DNA of 9,634 bases, taken from assembly GCA_963656345.1 (NCBI GenBank), contig CAVKHY010000087.1, positions 1 to 9,634 of the forward strand. The letters run 5' to 3'. The number at the start of each line of letters is the position of its first letter. Positions within the stretch are counted from its first letter, which is position 1. Positions 1-5,435 of the stretch are shown here, in pieces. Position numbers and translations under genes: made by a program. The stretch comes from CAKUFA01 sp963656345 (lineage in GTDB: Bacteria > Bacillota > Clostridia > Christensenellales > Aristaeellaceae). Below the pieces are notes generated by a model. That model searched no databases, was not told the DNA's origin, and saw nothing but the letters and a program-made list of their open reading frames with translations.

Positions 1-1195
1 TGAAGCTCTTGCCGGACAGACCGAACTTACGGAAGATACGGTCCATGATGAAGGCGATACGAGACATGTAACCAACATCTTCCAGGATAGCCAGCAGGAA
101 GAACAGCACCAGCATCTGCGGCACGAAGCCCAGCACGGCGCCGACGCCGCCGACGATACCGTCAACGATCAAGCCAGTCAGCCAGGAAGCGGTACCGATG
201 CTCTCCAACCAGTTCTGAATGTTACCCTGCAGGAATTCACCTACGAACACATCATTGGTCCAGTCGGTTACAATGGTGCCGATGGTGGTTACGGAGATGT
301 AATACACCAGCCACATCACCACAGCGAAGATGGGCAGTGCGGCCCAGCGGTTGGTTACCACACGGTCGATCTTATCGGAGGTGGTCAGGGATCCCTTGGG
401 CTTGCCCTTCTTCACGCAGGAGGAAACCAGCTTGTTAATGTAAGCATAGCGCTGGTTGGTGATGATGGACTCCGCATCGTCGTCCATTTCCTTCTCGCAG
501 TCAGCGACAACCTTTTCGATATCGCTCTTTACATTGGCAGGCAGGGACAGCTCCTCAGCCACCTTCTCGTCACGCTCGAAGAGCTTGATGGCGAACCAGC
601 GCTGCAGGTGCTTCTCAATCTTGACGTCCTTAATCAGATCTTCAATGTGAGCAATGGCATGCTCAACGCTGCCCTGGAACACATGGGGAGGCTCGCGGTG
701 ACCGCCCTTGGCAGCCAGTGCGGCAGCGGCTTCAGCGGCCTTCACACTGCCTTCGCCCTTCAGCGCGGAGGTCTCGATCACTTCGCACTGGAGTGCTTCG
801 CCCAGCTTCTTCATGTCGATCTTATCGCCGTTCTTACGGGTAATATCGATCATGTTCAGTGCCATGACCATGGGGATGCCCAGCTCAGCCAGCTGGGTGG
901 TCAGGTACAGGTTGCGCTCGATGTTGGTAGCGTCAACAATGTTCAGGATGGCGTCAGGCTTTTCATTCACCAGATAGCCGCGGGCCACCACTTCTTCCAG
1001 CGTGTAAGGAGAAAGGCTGTAGATGCCGGGCAAGTCTTGGATGATAACATCTGCGTTGCCCTTGAGCTTGCCTTCCTTCTTTTCCACCGTAACGCCGGGC
1101 CAGTTACCAACGTACTGATTCGAACCCGTCAGGGCATTGAACATGGTAGTTTTACCACAGTTCGGGTTGCCTGCCAGGGCAATTTTAATCGCCAT
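1..1195 (-). CDS. feoB: Ferrous iron transporter FeoB, N-terminal part (cut by window edge)
   Basis: This is the N-terminal 398 residues of the Fe(II) membrane transporter FeoB; the rest lies left of the window. The cytosolic G domain is complete: G1 GNPNCGKT at residues 9-16, a switch I region NWPGVTVEKK at 31-40, G3 DLPG at 54-57, G4 NMID at 114-117 and G5 TSA at 142-144. A helical region rich in charged residues follows (about 172-280). The first membrane segments come next, about 283-302, then a gate-like stretch around 338-385 containing GFVPQMLVLFFLLAILEDVGYMSR. The start ATG at 1195 has an AGGGAGG ribosome site 7 nt upstream. It is the last visible gene of the feoA-feoA-feoB unit, 82 nt after the second feoA, and would import Fe(II) using the G domain as a GTP-dependent control element (family knowledge). 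Identification is secure. Confidence 0.97.
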   Translation of the reverse strand, partial: MAIKIALAGNPNCGKTTMFNALTGSNQYVGNWPGVTVEKKEGKLKGNADVIIQDLPGIYSLSPYTLEEVVARGYLVNEKPDAILNIVDATNIERNLYLTTQLAELGIPMVMALNMIDITRKNGDKIDMKKLGEALQCEVIETSALKGEGSVKAAEAAAALAAKGGHREPPHVFQGSVEHAIAHIEDLIKDVKIEKHLQRWFAIKLFERDEKVAEELSLPANVKSDIEKVVADCEKEMDDDAESIITNQRYAYINKLVSSCVKKGKPKGSLTTSDKIDRVVTNRWAALPIFAVVMWLVYYISVTTIGTIVTDWTNDVFVGEFLQGNIQNWLESIGTASWLTGLIVDGIVGGVGAVLGFVPQMLVLFFLLAILEDVGYMSRIAFIMDRIFRKFGLSGKSF

Positions 1196-1203
1196 GTGGA
1201 ATC

Positions 1204-1225
1204 CTCCCTTAATTTGTCCAAATTA
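1204..1225 (-). promoter_or_regulatory. Inverted repeat just upstream of the feoB ribosome-binding site
   Basis: Positions 1210-1225 read TAATTTG-TC-CAAATTA, a perfect 7-bp inverted repeat ending immediately before the feoB Shine-Dalgarno (about 1204-1210 on the minus strand). It could form a weak AU hairpin or be a protein site. A second small hairpin, GGCAC/GTGCC, lies further upstream in the same 82-nt gap (about 1232-1248). Function unknown. Confidence 0.3.
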
Positions 1226-1277
1226 TTGGGGCACGGGATTGTGCCTCTGAAAAAGCAGTGAAGAGAACCTCCCCCGC

Positions 1278-1499
1278 TTATTCAACCTCGATCATTTCAG
1301 CATCGCCTTTACGTACGCTCAGCTCATAGCCACGCACGGTGAGCTCCATAGGGTCGCCCAGCGGTGCAACCTTGCGCACGTAAACTTCCGTGCCCTTGGT
1401 CAGCCCCATATCCATGATCCGACGCTTCAGTGCACCTTCACCGTGGAGCTTTACGATCGTTGCAGTTTCACCGACCTTAACGTCTCTGAGATTCTTCAT
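1278..1499 (-). CDS. feoA: FeoA family protein (second copy, adjacent to feoB)
   Basis: A 73-residue SH3-like FeoA protein, the small cytosolic partner of FeoB that is thought to modulate Fe(II) transport. Family hallmarks are visible: an N-terminal strand region ending VGETATIVKLHG, then the helix ALKRRIMDMGLTKGTEV (about 23-39), a basic-hydrophobic segment VRKVAPLGDPMEL, and the C-terminal RGYELSVRKGDAEMIEVE typical of the FeoA fold. The length is normal for the family. The ATG at 1499 has an AAGGGAGG ribosome site about 8 nt upstream. It lies between another feoA (128 nt upstream) and feoB (82 nt downstream). Of the two FeoA proteins this one is closest to the canonical form, including the standard 'RIMDMGLTKG' segment. 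Confidence 0.95.
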   Translation of the reverse strand: MKNLRDVKVGETATIVKLHGEGALKRRIMDMGLTKGTEVYVRKVAPLGDPMELTVRGYELSVRKGDAEMIEVE

Positions 1500-1596
1500 G
1501 CAACCTGCCTCCCTTTTCTGTATTTCCCGACGATTCGGGGTTCCTAAAATCCATTAGCTGCCCACCCATGAAAGCACAGGCAATTGCCGGCAGGCA

Positions 1597-1627
1597 GCGA
1601 AGGACGCAGCACAGTCCTCGTCCTCGC
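1597..1627 (-). other. Intercistronic hairpin between the two feoA genes
   Basis: GCGA-a-GGAC (1597-1605) can pair with GTCC-TCGC (1620-1627), leaving a single bulged base, and it abuts the feoA stop codon at 1628. There is no T-run after it in the direction of transcription, so it is more likely an mRNA stability or processing element than a terminator. The rest of the 128-nt gap (1500-1627) shows nothing else I can support. Confidence 0.3.
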
Positions 1628-1840
1628 TCAGACCATGATGCGCATGGCCATGGTCTTGTCCAGAGCAATGCGGCTGTCCTTGACGGACAGAATCATGTTG
1701 CCGCCCATCTCGCTGACAACCTGTACCGTTTCGCCGACAACGAAACCCAGCTCAGCCAGATGCTGACGTACCTCATCGCGACCGGTGATCTTCTGGATGG
1801 TACCTGCATCACCCACATTTGCCATTCCCAACGGCATCAT
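1628..1840 (-). CDS. feoA: FeoA family protein (first gene of the feo operon)
   Basis: A 70-residue FeoA-family protein. Visible family features are the opening MANVGDAGTIQKITGRDEVR, the helix QHLAELGFVVGETVQVV (about residues 26-42), and the end segment GNMILSVKDSRIALDKTMAMRIMV, where the DSRIALD stretch matches the usual C-terminal FeoA motif. It differs clearly from the other FeoA in this operon, lacking its basic KRRIMDMG helix. The start is ATG at 1840 (a second ATG follows directly); GAGGAGG lies 6 nt upstream. It is the promoter-proximal gene of the feo unit, starting about 70 nt after the predicted transcription start. It probably works with FeoB, but whether both FeoA copies bind the same transporter cannot be read from sequence. 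Confidence 0.93.
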   Translation of the reverse strand: MMPLGMANVGDAGTIQKITGRDEVRQHLAELGFVVGETVQVVSEMGGNMILSVKDSRIALDKTMAMRIMV

Positions 1841-1859
1841 TGGCGTCCTCCTCTCTCGA

Positions 1860-1873
1860 TTAGCACGTGCTAA
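1860..1873. promoter_or_regulatory. TTAG-N6-CTAA palindrome, site A (feo leader)
   Basis: TTAGCACGTGCTAA is a perfect 14-bp palindrome in the feo 5' leader, about 40-50 nt after the predicted start of transcription and about 20 nt before the feoA start codon. It shares the TTAG-N6-CTAA core of the other sites here and is probably a binding site for a DtxR-type metalloregulator (inference). Confidence 0.5.
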
Positions 1874-1891
1874 CCTTTGACCCGAGAAAAT

Positions 1892-1909
1892 GGTTAGATT
1901 TTTCTAACC
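1892..1909. promoter_or_regulatory. TTAG-N6-CTAA palindrome, site B (at feo +1)
   Basis: GGTTAGA-TTTT-TCTAACC is an 18-bp element with perfect 7-bp arms. It begins 7 nt downstream of the feo -10 box, so a bound repressor would cover the transcription start. The same position and spacing recur at the DUF3793 promoter (3215-3232), which argues strongly for a real operator. Confidence 0.65.
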
Positions 1910-1916
1910 GTCGGAG

Positions 1917-1945
1917 AGTTTAGCATCTCTAACCTCATTTGTCAA
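1917..1945 (-). promoter_or_regulatory. Sigma-A-type promoter of the feoA-feoA-feoB operon
   Basis: Read on the minus strand: TTGACA (1945-1940), 17-nt spacer, TAAACT (1922-1917). The -35 box is a perfect consensus match. The predicted start of transcription is near 1910, giving a leader of about 70 nt before feoA. Palindrome C overlaps the -10 box and spacer, and palindrome B covers the start site, so repression by occlusion is expected. Confidence 0.7.
1918..1934. promoter_or_regulatory. TTAG-N5-CTAA palindrome, site C (inside the feo promoter)
   Basis: GTTTAG-catct-CTAACC, with TTAG at 1920-1923 and CTAA at 1929-1932, overlaps the -10 box and the promoter spacer. The half-sites are one base closer together than in the other copies. 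It is probably an additional operator half-site pair for the same regulator. Confidence 0.45.
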
Positions 1946-1982
1946 CCCTAATTCCGAAAAAAGTTTTGCCCCGCAAAAAGAT

Positions 1983-2000
1983 GGTTAGAATTGTCTAATT
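1983..2000. promoter_or_regulatory. TTAG-N6-CTAA palindrome, site D (upstream of the feo promoter)
   Basis: GGTTAGAATTGTCTAATT, with TTAG at 1985-1988 and CTAA at 1995-1998. It lies about 40 nt upstream of the feo -35 box and just after the flavodoxin terminator-like hairpin. It may be an auxiliary operator enabling cooperative binding or looping with sites A-C. Confidence 0.45.
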
Positions 2001-2006
2001 AGCAAA

Positions 2007-2041
2007 GGCTCACTCTCGTGCAAACTGCCTGAAAGTGAGCC
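2007..2041 (-). terminator. Terminator-like hairpin after the flavodoxin gene
   Basis: On the minus strand an 8-bp stem GGCTCACT/AGTGAGCC (2034-2041 with 2007-2014), extended by two further pairs after a mismatch, begins 11 nt after the flavodoxin stop. It is followed only by TTTGCTAATT, a weak U-tract. Some readthrough into the feo genes is therefore conceivable. Confidence 0.5.
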
Positions 2042-2051
2042 CTGCAACCTA

Positions 2052-2462
2052 TTAGGCGTTCTTCAGTGCCTCACCCAGGGCACGGCACTGATTCAGCACA
2101 TCGTCATCAGGATCATCCTGGCAGATGACACTTTCCGCAGCCAGCTCCATACCGGCTGCACGACAGTCATCCTCCCAGGTGCGCATCCACTCGCCATCGC
2201 CCCAGCCGAAGGAGCCGAACAGCACGGCCCTCTTGCCCTTCAGGACACCCTTGCAGGCATCGAACATGGGCTGAAACTCGCTTTCCTCCAGCACCTCGCT
2301 GCCCATGGCAGGGCAGCCCATGGCTACCTTATCCACCTCGGCCGCCTTGGCAGGGGTAAATTCATCTGCGGTGTACAGCGTTGCCCCTGCACCCTCGGCA
2401 ACAGCCTTTGCCATCGCCTCCGTGTGACCCGTGCCGCTCCAATATACAACAGCCAATTCCAT
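2052..2462 (-). CDS. Short-chain flavodoxin
   Basis: A 136-residue FMN-binding electron carrier of the short-chain flavodoxin family, a normal length. The phosphate-binding loop is WSGTGHTEAMA at residues 8-18, the classic S/T-x-T-G-x-T type. The FMN ring loops follow: MGCPAMGSEVLEESEF around 48-63 and FGSFGWGDGEWMRTWEDDCRAAG around 87-109. Flavodoxins replace ferredoxin when iron is scarce, and the gene sits in an apparent iron-regulated unit (inference from context). It lies 71 nt downstream of the DUF3793 gene, probably on one transcript, with a hairpin in between. The ATG at 2462 has AGGAG 9 nt upstream. I give no specific symbol because short flavodoxins cannot be assigned to fldA-type names reliably. 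Confidence 0.95.
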   Translation of the reverse strand: MELAVVYWSGTGHTEAMAKAVAEGAGATLYTADEFTPAKAAEVDKVAMGCPAMGSEVLEESEFQPMFDACKGVLKGKRAVLFGSFGWGDGEWMRTWEDDCRAAGMELAAESVICQDDPDDDVLNQCRALGEALKNA

Positions 2463-2501
2463 GTTTCATCGCTCCTTATGTTTTTTATCTTCTATTCAGC
2501 A

Positions 2502-2522
2502 AGTGCCCGTGCCATGGGCACT
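2502..2522 (-). other. Intercistronic hairpin between DUF3793 gene and flavodoxin
   Basis: AGTGCCC (2502-2508) and GGGCACT (2516-2522) form a perfect 7-bp stem with a 7-nt loop. It lies 11 nt after the DUF3793 stop and about 25 nt before the flavodoxin ribosome site. No T-run follows, so it probably affects mRNA processing or relative expression rather than ending transcription. Confidence 0.4.
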
Positions 2523-2533
2523 GCCATAACAGC

Positions 2534-3085
2534 TTACGCTGCTACGGTCAATCGTTCCACGCTCCAGCCATTCCGGTACAGGCGGGCATACACCCTGCGG
2601 CAATGGTCAAACTTGTCGAAAGTTTTCTGTGCCTGGCAGGCGTTGTGGTAAACCTTCCAGCATCCGCATAGGACACAATTCCGGCCACCCTGATCAATAA
2701 AGGAAGTTACATCCTCCAAGGGATAGCCAAGGAAAATGCCAATTTCGTGCGGGAACTCATCCGCCTGATTCAACCGCTTCCGAAGGTTGTTAACAGCCGA
2801 TCCGATGGAATTGTAGGTGTAGCCTTCCTTCATTAGAAAGGAATGAATCAGCGGACAGGACAGCAGTTTCTTCAATGCCTGTGGACGGTACAGATAAATC
2901 AGCGCATGACCGTTCTTTTTTTGCAGCACGGTAATGGCCACACCCTTTGCTGCAAGCATCTTCGTAAGATGCATCCTTTCCGCTTCAAAGGCGGTATCAT
3001 CAGGGACAGCCGTCTGAATCAGATTACCCACCTTCAGACTGGCTAAAGTCGGGGCACCGTGCTCAATCAGCAGCTGTTCCAGCAT
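2534..3085 (-). CDS. DUF3793 family protein
   Basis: A 183-residue soluble protein recognised as DUF3793 by its C-terminal pattern, HEIGIFLGYPLEDV at residues 113-126 followed by a CGCWKVYHNAC segment (140-150). The biochemical function of the family is unknown. It has a cysteine cluster at 137, 140, 142, 150 and 162 (C-x2-C-x-C-x7-C-x11-C) that could hold a metal or Fe-S centre, though this is inference and only some of these residues belong to the family pattern I recall. There is no signal peptide or membrane segment. The gene is the first of a two-gene unit with a flavodoxin, next to feo, and has its own promoter, a candidate operator at +1 and a structured leader. This context suggests a role in iron limitation or flavodoxin-linked redox. 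The ATG at 3085 has AAAGGGGGA upstream. Confidence 0.85.
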   Translation of the reverse strand: MLEQLLIEHGAPTLASLKVGNLIQTAVPDDTAFEAERMHLTKMLAAKGVAITVLQKKNGHALIYLYRPQALKKLLSCPLIHSFLMKEGYTYNSIGSAVNNLRKRLNQADEFPHEIGIFLGYPLEDVTSFIDQGGRNCVLCGCWKVYHNACQAQKTFDKFDHCRRVYARLYRNGWSVERLTVAA

Positions 3086-3100
3086 AGAAAATCCCCCTTT

Positions 3101-3118
3101 GGTTAAGTATGACTAACT
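3101..3118. promoter_or_regulatory. Imperfect TTAG-N6-CTAA palindrome, site E (DUF3793 leader)
   Basis: GGTTAAGTATGACTAACT carries TTAA (3103-3106) and CTAA (3113-3116) separated by 6 nt, a one-mismatch version of the shared core. It lies between the structured leader and the ribosome site of the DUF3793 gene, mirroring site A in the feo leader. Confidence 0.4.
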
Positions 3119-3121
3119 AGT

Positions 3122-3198
3122 GCGGGCAGAAAAGCGCACGGGCCGCGCAACCCGTGCGCTTCCGGCTGCGTGGGGAGGTAGGAACCCACGCCTGCCCG
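3122..3198 (-). promoter_or_regulatory. Candidate structured RNA leader (three-way junction) of the DUF3793-flavodoxin mRNA
   Basis: Three nested helices can form together. P1 pairs CGGGCAG (3123-3129) with CTGCCCG (3192-3198). P2 pairs GCGTGGG (3168-3174) with CCCACGC (3185-3191). P3 pairs AAGCGCACGGG (3132-3142) with CCCGTGCGCTT (3151-3161), 11 perfect pairs. Read in the minus direction, the junction joins P1 to P2 with no linker, P2 to P3 by AGCCGG and P3 to P1 by TT. The segment is entirely inside the predicted 5' UTR (start about 3233, ATG at 3085) and is GC-rich amid AT-rich flanks. The string GCAGGC-helix-GCAGCCGG resembles half of the NiCo (czcD) riboswitch core as I remember it, but the fourth helix is missing. 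It may be a new or variant metal-sensing leader, or only a stabilising structure. Confidence 0.5.
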
Positions 3199-3214
3199 GA
3201 GGAACATCATGGTA

Positions 3215-3232
3215 CGTTAGTTTCAACTAACG
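3215..3232. promoter_or_regulatory. TTAG-N6-CTAA palindrome, site F (at DUF3793 +1)
   Basis: CGTTAGTT-TC-AACTAACG has perfect 8-bp arms. It begins exactly 7 nt downstream of the DUF3793 -10 box, the same placement as site B at the feo promoter. It is the most symmetrical of the six copies and a good candidate operator for a DtxR-family iron or manganese repressor. Confidence 0.65.
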
Positions 3233-3239
3233 CATGAAT

Positions 3240-3268
3240 AAGATAGCATAGATCCATGCATGTGTCAA
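3240..3268 (-). promoter_or_regulatory. Sigma-A-type promoter of the DUF3793-flavodoxin unit
   Basis: On the minus strand: TTGACA (3268-3263), 17-nt spacer, TATCTT (3245-3240). Transcription should start near 3233, giving a leader of about 148 nt that holds the structured segment. An AT-rich inverted repeat, GCATCTTTT/AAAAGATGC (3269-3277 with 3292-3300), lies directly upstream of the -35 box, where an UP-like element or activator site could be. Confidence 0.7.
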
Positions 3269-3382
3269 GCATCTTTTCTCAACAAATTGAAAAAAGATGC
3301 AAAAGCCATGCTGCCTGAACCTCGTTGGCTGAGAAAATTATGAAATACCAGATTTTTTCATGCTTTGTTCATCTTCGATTCA

Positions 3383-3411
3383 TTGAAAGGGTGCATGATT
3401 TGTGGTAGTAT
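3383..3411 (+). promoter_or_regulatory. Sigma-A-type promoter of ftsH
   Basis: TTGAAA (3383-3388), 17-nt spacer, TAGTAT (3406-3411). The predicted start near 3418 gives an 84-nt leader to the ATG at 3502. The ftsH promoter diverges from the iron-locus promoter, with about 115 nt between the two -35 boxes. Confidence 0.6.
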
Positions 3412-3449
3412 AGGGGACAGAGGCGGTGGTGTCACCGAGCATGTCCCCT
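3412..3449. promoter_or_regulatory. Nested inverted repeat at the ftsH transcription start
   Basis: The outer arms AGGGGACA (3412-3419) and TGTCCCCT (3442-3449) are perfect 8-bp complements. They enclose a second hairpin, CGGTG-gtgt-CACCG (3424-3437). The left outer arm straddles the predicted start site, so this could be a DNA operator rather than only an RNA hairpin. It matches neither CIRCE (HrcA) nor the CtsR direct repeat. Confidence 0.4.
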
Positions 3450-3501
3450 GTACAAGGTCGATGATAGCATCCCCCTTTGGGAAAAAGGAGAGGTGAAACA
3501 C

Positions 3502-5370
3502 ATGAATGAAGTGAAGCCCCCAAAGAAGCCAATCATATTCTACTACCTCATTGTCATTGCGGTGATTTTGCTGTTCAATATGCTGATCATGCCCACGATT
3601 TCCAATCAGCGGGTAACGGAAGTATCTTATGATGTATTCATCAAGATGACCGACGGTAAGCAAATCGGACAGGTGCAGGTGGAGGATAATCAGATTCTCT
3701 TCACCAACAAGGACAATTCCCAGGTTTTCAAAACCGGCCGGATGGACGATCCCGGCTTAACCGAGCGGTTGTACGACTGCGGCGCAACCTTCGGCACAGT
3801 GATTACCGAGCAGGCATCCCCCATTGTGACCATTTTGCTTAGTTACGTCATCCCCATTGTGCTGTTCGCACTCTTGGGCAACTGGCTGACCAAGAAGATG
3901 ATGAACAAGATGGGCGGCGGCTCCAGCTCCATGATGTTCGGCATGGGCAAGAGCAACGCCAAGGTTTATGTGAAGTCTTCCGACGGCATCAAGTTTACGG
4001 ATGTGGCCGGTGAAGATGAAGCAAAGGAAAACCTGAAGGAGATTGTGGACTATCTGCACAATCCGAACAAGTACAAGGACATTGGTGCATCTATGCCTAA
4101 GGGCGTGCTGCTTGTAGGCCCTCCTGGCACAGGCAAAACCATGCTGGCCAAGGCAGTGGCAGGCGAAGCCAACGTTCCCTTCTTCTCCATGAGCGGTTCC
4201 GAGTTTGTTGAAATGTTCGTGGGCATGGGTGCCAGCAAGGTTCGTGACCTGTTCAAGCAAGCCAAAGAAAAGGCACCCTGCATCGTGTTCATTGATGAAA
4301 TTGATGCCATCGGCAAGAAACGTGAAGGCGGCAACCTGGGCGGCAATGATGAGCGGGAGCAGACCCTGAATCAGCTGCTGACGGAAATGGACGGCTTCGA
4401 AGGCAACAACGGCGTCATCATTCTGGCGGCAACCAACCGTCCTGAATCTCTGGATCCTGCACTGACCCGTCCTGGCCGTTTCGACCGCCGTGTACCTGTT
4501 GAGCTGCCTGACTTGAAGGGCCGTGAAGAGATCCTCCGGGTGCATGCCAAGAAGATCAAGCTTGCCAACAATGTAGATTTCAACCGCATTGCCCGCATGG
4601 CCTCCGGTGCTTCCGGCGCAGAGCTGGCTAATATCATCAACGAGGCTGCCCTCCGTGCCGTGCGTGACGGCCGCAGCGAGGCAAATCAGGCTGACCTTGA
4701 GGAATCCATTGAGGTCGTTATTGCCGGCTATCAGAAGAAGAATGCCATCCTGACGGACAAGGAAAAGCTGATCGTCAGCTATCATGAAATCGGTCACGCA
4801 CTGGTGGCGGCACTGCAGAACCATTCCGCTCCCGTGCAGAAGATCACCATCATTCCCCGCACATCCGGTGCTTTGGGCTACACCATGCAGGTGGACGAAG
4901 GGAACCACTACCTCATGTCCAAGGATGAAATTGTCAACAAGATTGCTACCCTGACCGGCGGACGTGCGGCAGAGGAGTTGATTTTCAACTCCATAACCAC
5001 CGGCGCATCCAACGACATTGAGCAGGCCACCAAGCTGGCTCGTGCCATGATCACACGCTACGGCATGACGGATGACTTCGACATGGTCGCTTTGGAGACG
5101 GTTACGAACCAGTACCTAGGCGGCGATGCTTCCCTTGCCTGCTCCATGGAGACGCAGACCATGATCGACAAGCAGGTGGTCGCCGTTGTGAAGGAGCAGC
5201 ACCAGAAGGCGCTGGAACTGCTCCGTACGAACCGCCCCTTGCTGGACGCACTGGCCAAGCACCTGTACGAGAAGGAAACCATCACCGGGGAGGAGTTCAT
5301 GGAAATCATGAACCATCCCGAAAAGATTATGCCTCAAACGCAGGCCACCACGGCAGAAGCAGCAAACTAA
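3502..5370 (+). CDS. ftsH: ATP-dependent zinc metalloprotease FtsH
   Basis: A membrane-anchored AAA+ protease of 622 residues that degrades misfolded membrane and regulatory proteins. Order of parts: TM1 about 10-31; extracytoplasmic domain about 32-105; TM2 about 106-127; a Gly/Met/Ser-rich linker; the AAA module with Walker A GPPGTGKT (206-213), pore loop FVG (239-241), Walker B IVFIDE (261-266), and a second region of homology with arginine fingers R326 and R329; then the M41 protease domain. The zinc site reads HEIGH (428-432), where most FtsH have HEAGH; the HExxH ligands and third ligand D505 (ASNDIEQAT) are intact. A GTG at 3493 is in frame, but GAGGTGA (3490-3496) is then the Shine-Dalgarno for ATG 3502, which I prefer. 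The gene is monocistronic, between its own promoter and a strong terminator. Confidence 0.97.
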   Translation: MNEVKPPKKPIIFYYLIVIAVILLFNMLIMPTISNQRVTEVSYDVFIKMTDGKQIGQVQVEDNQILFTNKDNSQVFKTGRMDDPGLTERLYDCGATFGTVITEQASPIVTILLSYVIPIVLFALLGNWLTKKMMNKMGGGSSSMMFGMGKSNAKVYVKSSDGIKFTDVAGEDEAKENLKEIVDYLHNPNKYKDIGASMPKGVLLVGPPGTGKTMLAKAVAGEANVPFFSMSGSEFVEMFVGMGASKVRDLFKQAKEKAPCIVFIDEIDAIGKKREGGNLGGNDEREQTLNQLLTEMDGFEGNNGVIILAATNRPESLDPALTRPGRFDRRVPVELPDLKGREEILRVHAKKIKLANNVDFNRIARMASGASGAELANIINEAALRAVRDGRSEANQADLEESIEVVIAGYQKKNAILTDKEKLIVSYHEIGHALVAALQNHSAPVQKITIIPRTSGALGYTMQVDEGNHYLMSKDEIVNKIATLTGGRAAEELIFNSITTGASNDIEQATKLARAMITRYGMTDDFDMVALETVTNQYLGGDASLACSMETQTMIDKQVVAVVKEQHQKALELLRTNRPLLDALAKHLYEKETITGEEFMEIMNHPEKIMPQTQATTAEAAN

Positions 5371-5382
5371 CACCACGGAGCG

Positions 5383-5414
5383 CAGGGCGAGGCGAAAGCT
5401 TCGCCCTGTCTTTT
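5383..5414 (+). terminator. Rho-independent terminator of ftsH
   Basis: An 11-bp stem CAGGGCGAGGC (5383-5393) / GCTTCGCCCTG (5398-5408), with one G-T pair and a GAAA loop, is followed by TCTTTT. It starts 13 nt after the ftsH stop codon. Confidence 0.85.
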
Positions 5415-5435
5415 ACCCCAAGCGTCCAATTAGCA

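Noticed and set aside
608..1261. Plus-strand open frame of 217 codons opposite feoB
   Set aside because: FeoB G-domain motifs on the minus strand are unambiguous; this frame is its shadow.
1860..1873. CIRCE (HrcA) element suggested by TTAGCAC and GTGCTAA
   Set aside because: CIRCE needs TTAGCACTC and GAGTGCTAA separated by 9 nt. Here the arms meet directly, matching instead the TTAG-N6-CTAA family of the other sites.
3132..3161. Simple rho-independent terminator formed by the 11-bp GC hairpin
   Set aside because: Only a short TTTT interrupted by CTGCCC follows on the minus strand, and the hairpin is enclosed by an outer helix with a second hairpin, which fits a folded leader better. Attenuation cannot be fully excluded.
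3269..3300. Terminator for a leftward or rightward transcript
   Set aside because: The GCATCTTTT/AAAAGATGC hairpin is AT-rich, no gene ends nearby and it abuts the -35 box of a good promoter, so an upstream promoter element is more likely.
3493..3501. GTG start for ftsH, adding three residues
   Set aside because: Using it would place the GAGGTGA Shine-Dalgarno over the start codon itself; ATG 3502 has ideal spacing.
3757..4908. Minus-strand open frame of 383 codons opposite ftsH
   Set aside because: ftsH on the plus strand has every family motif; the antisense product is a composition artefact rich in His, Cys and Gly.
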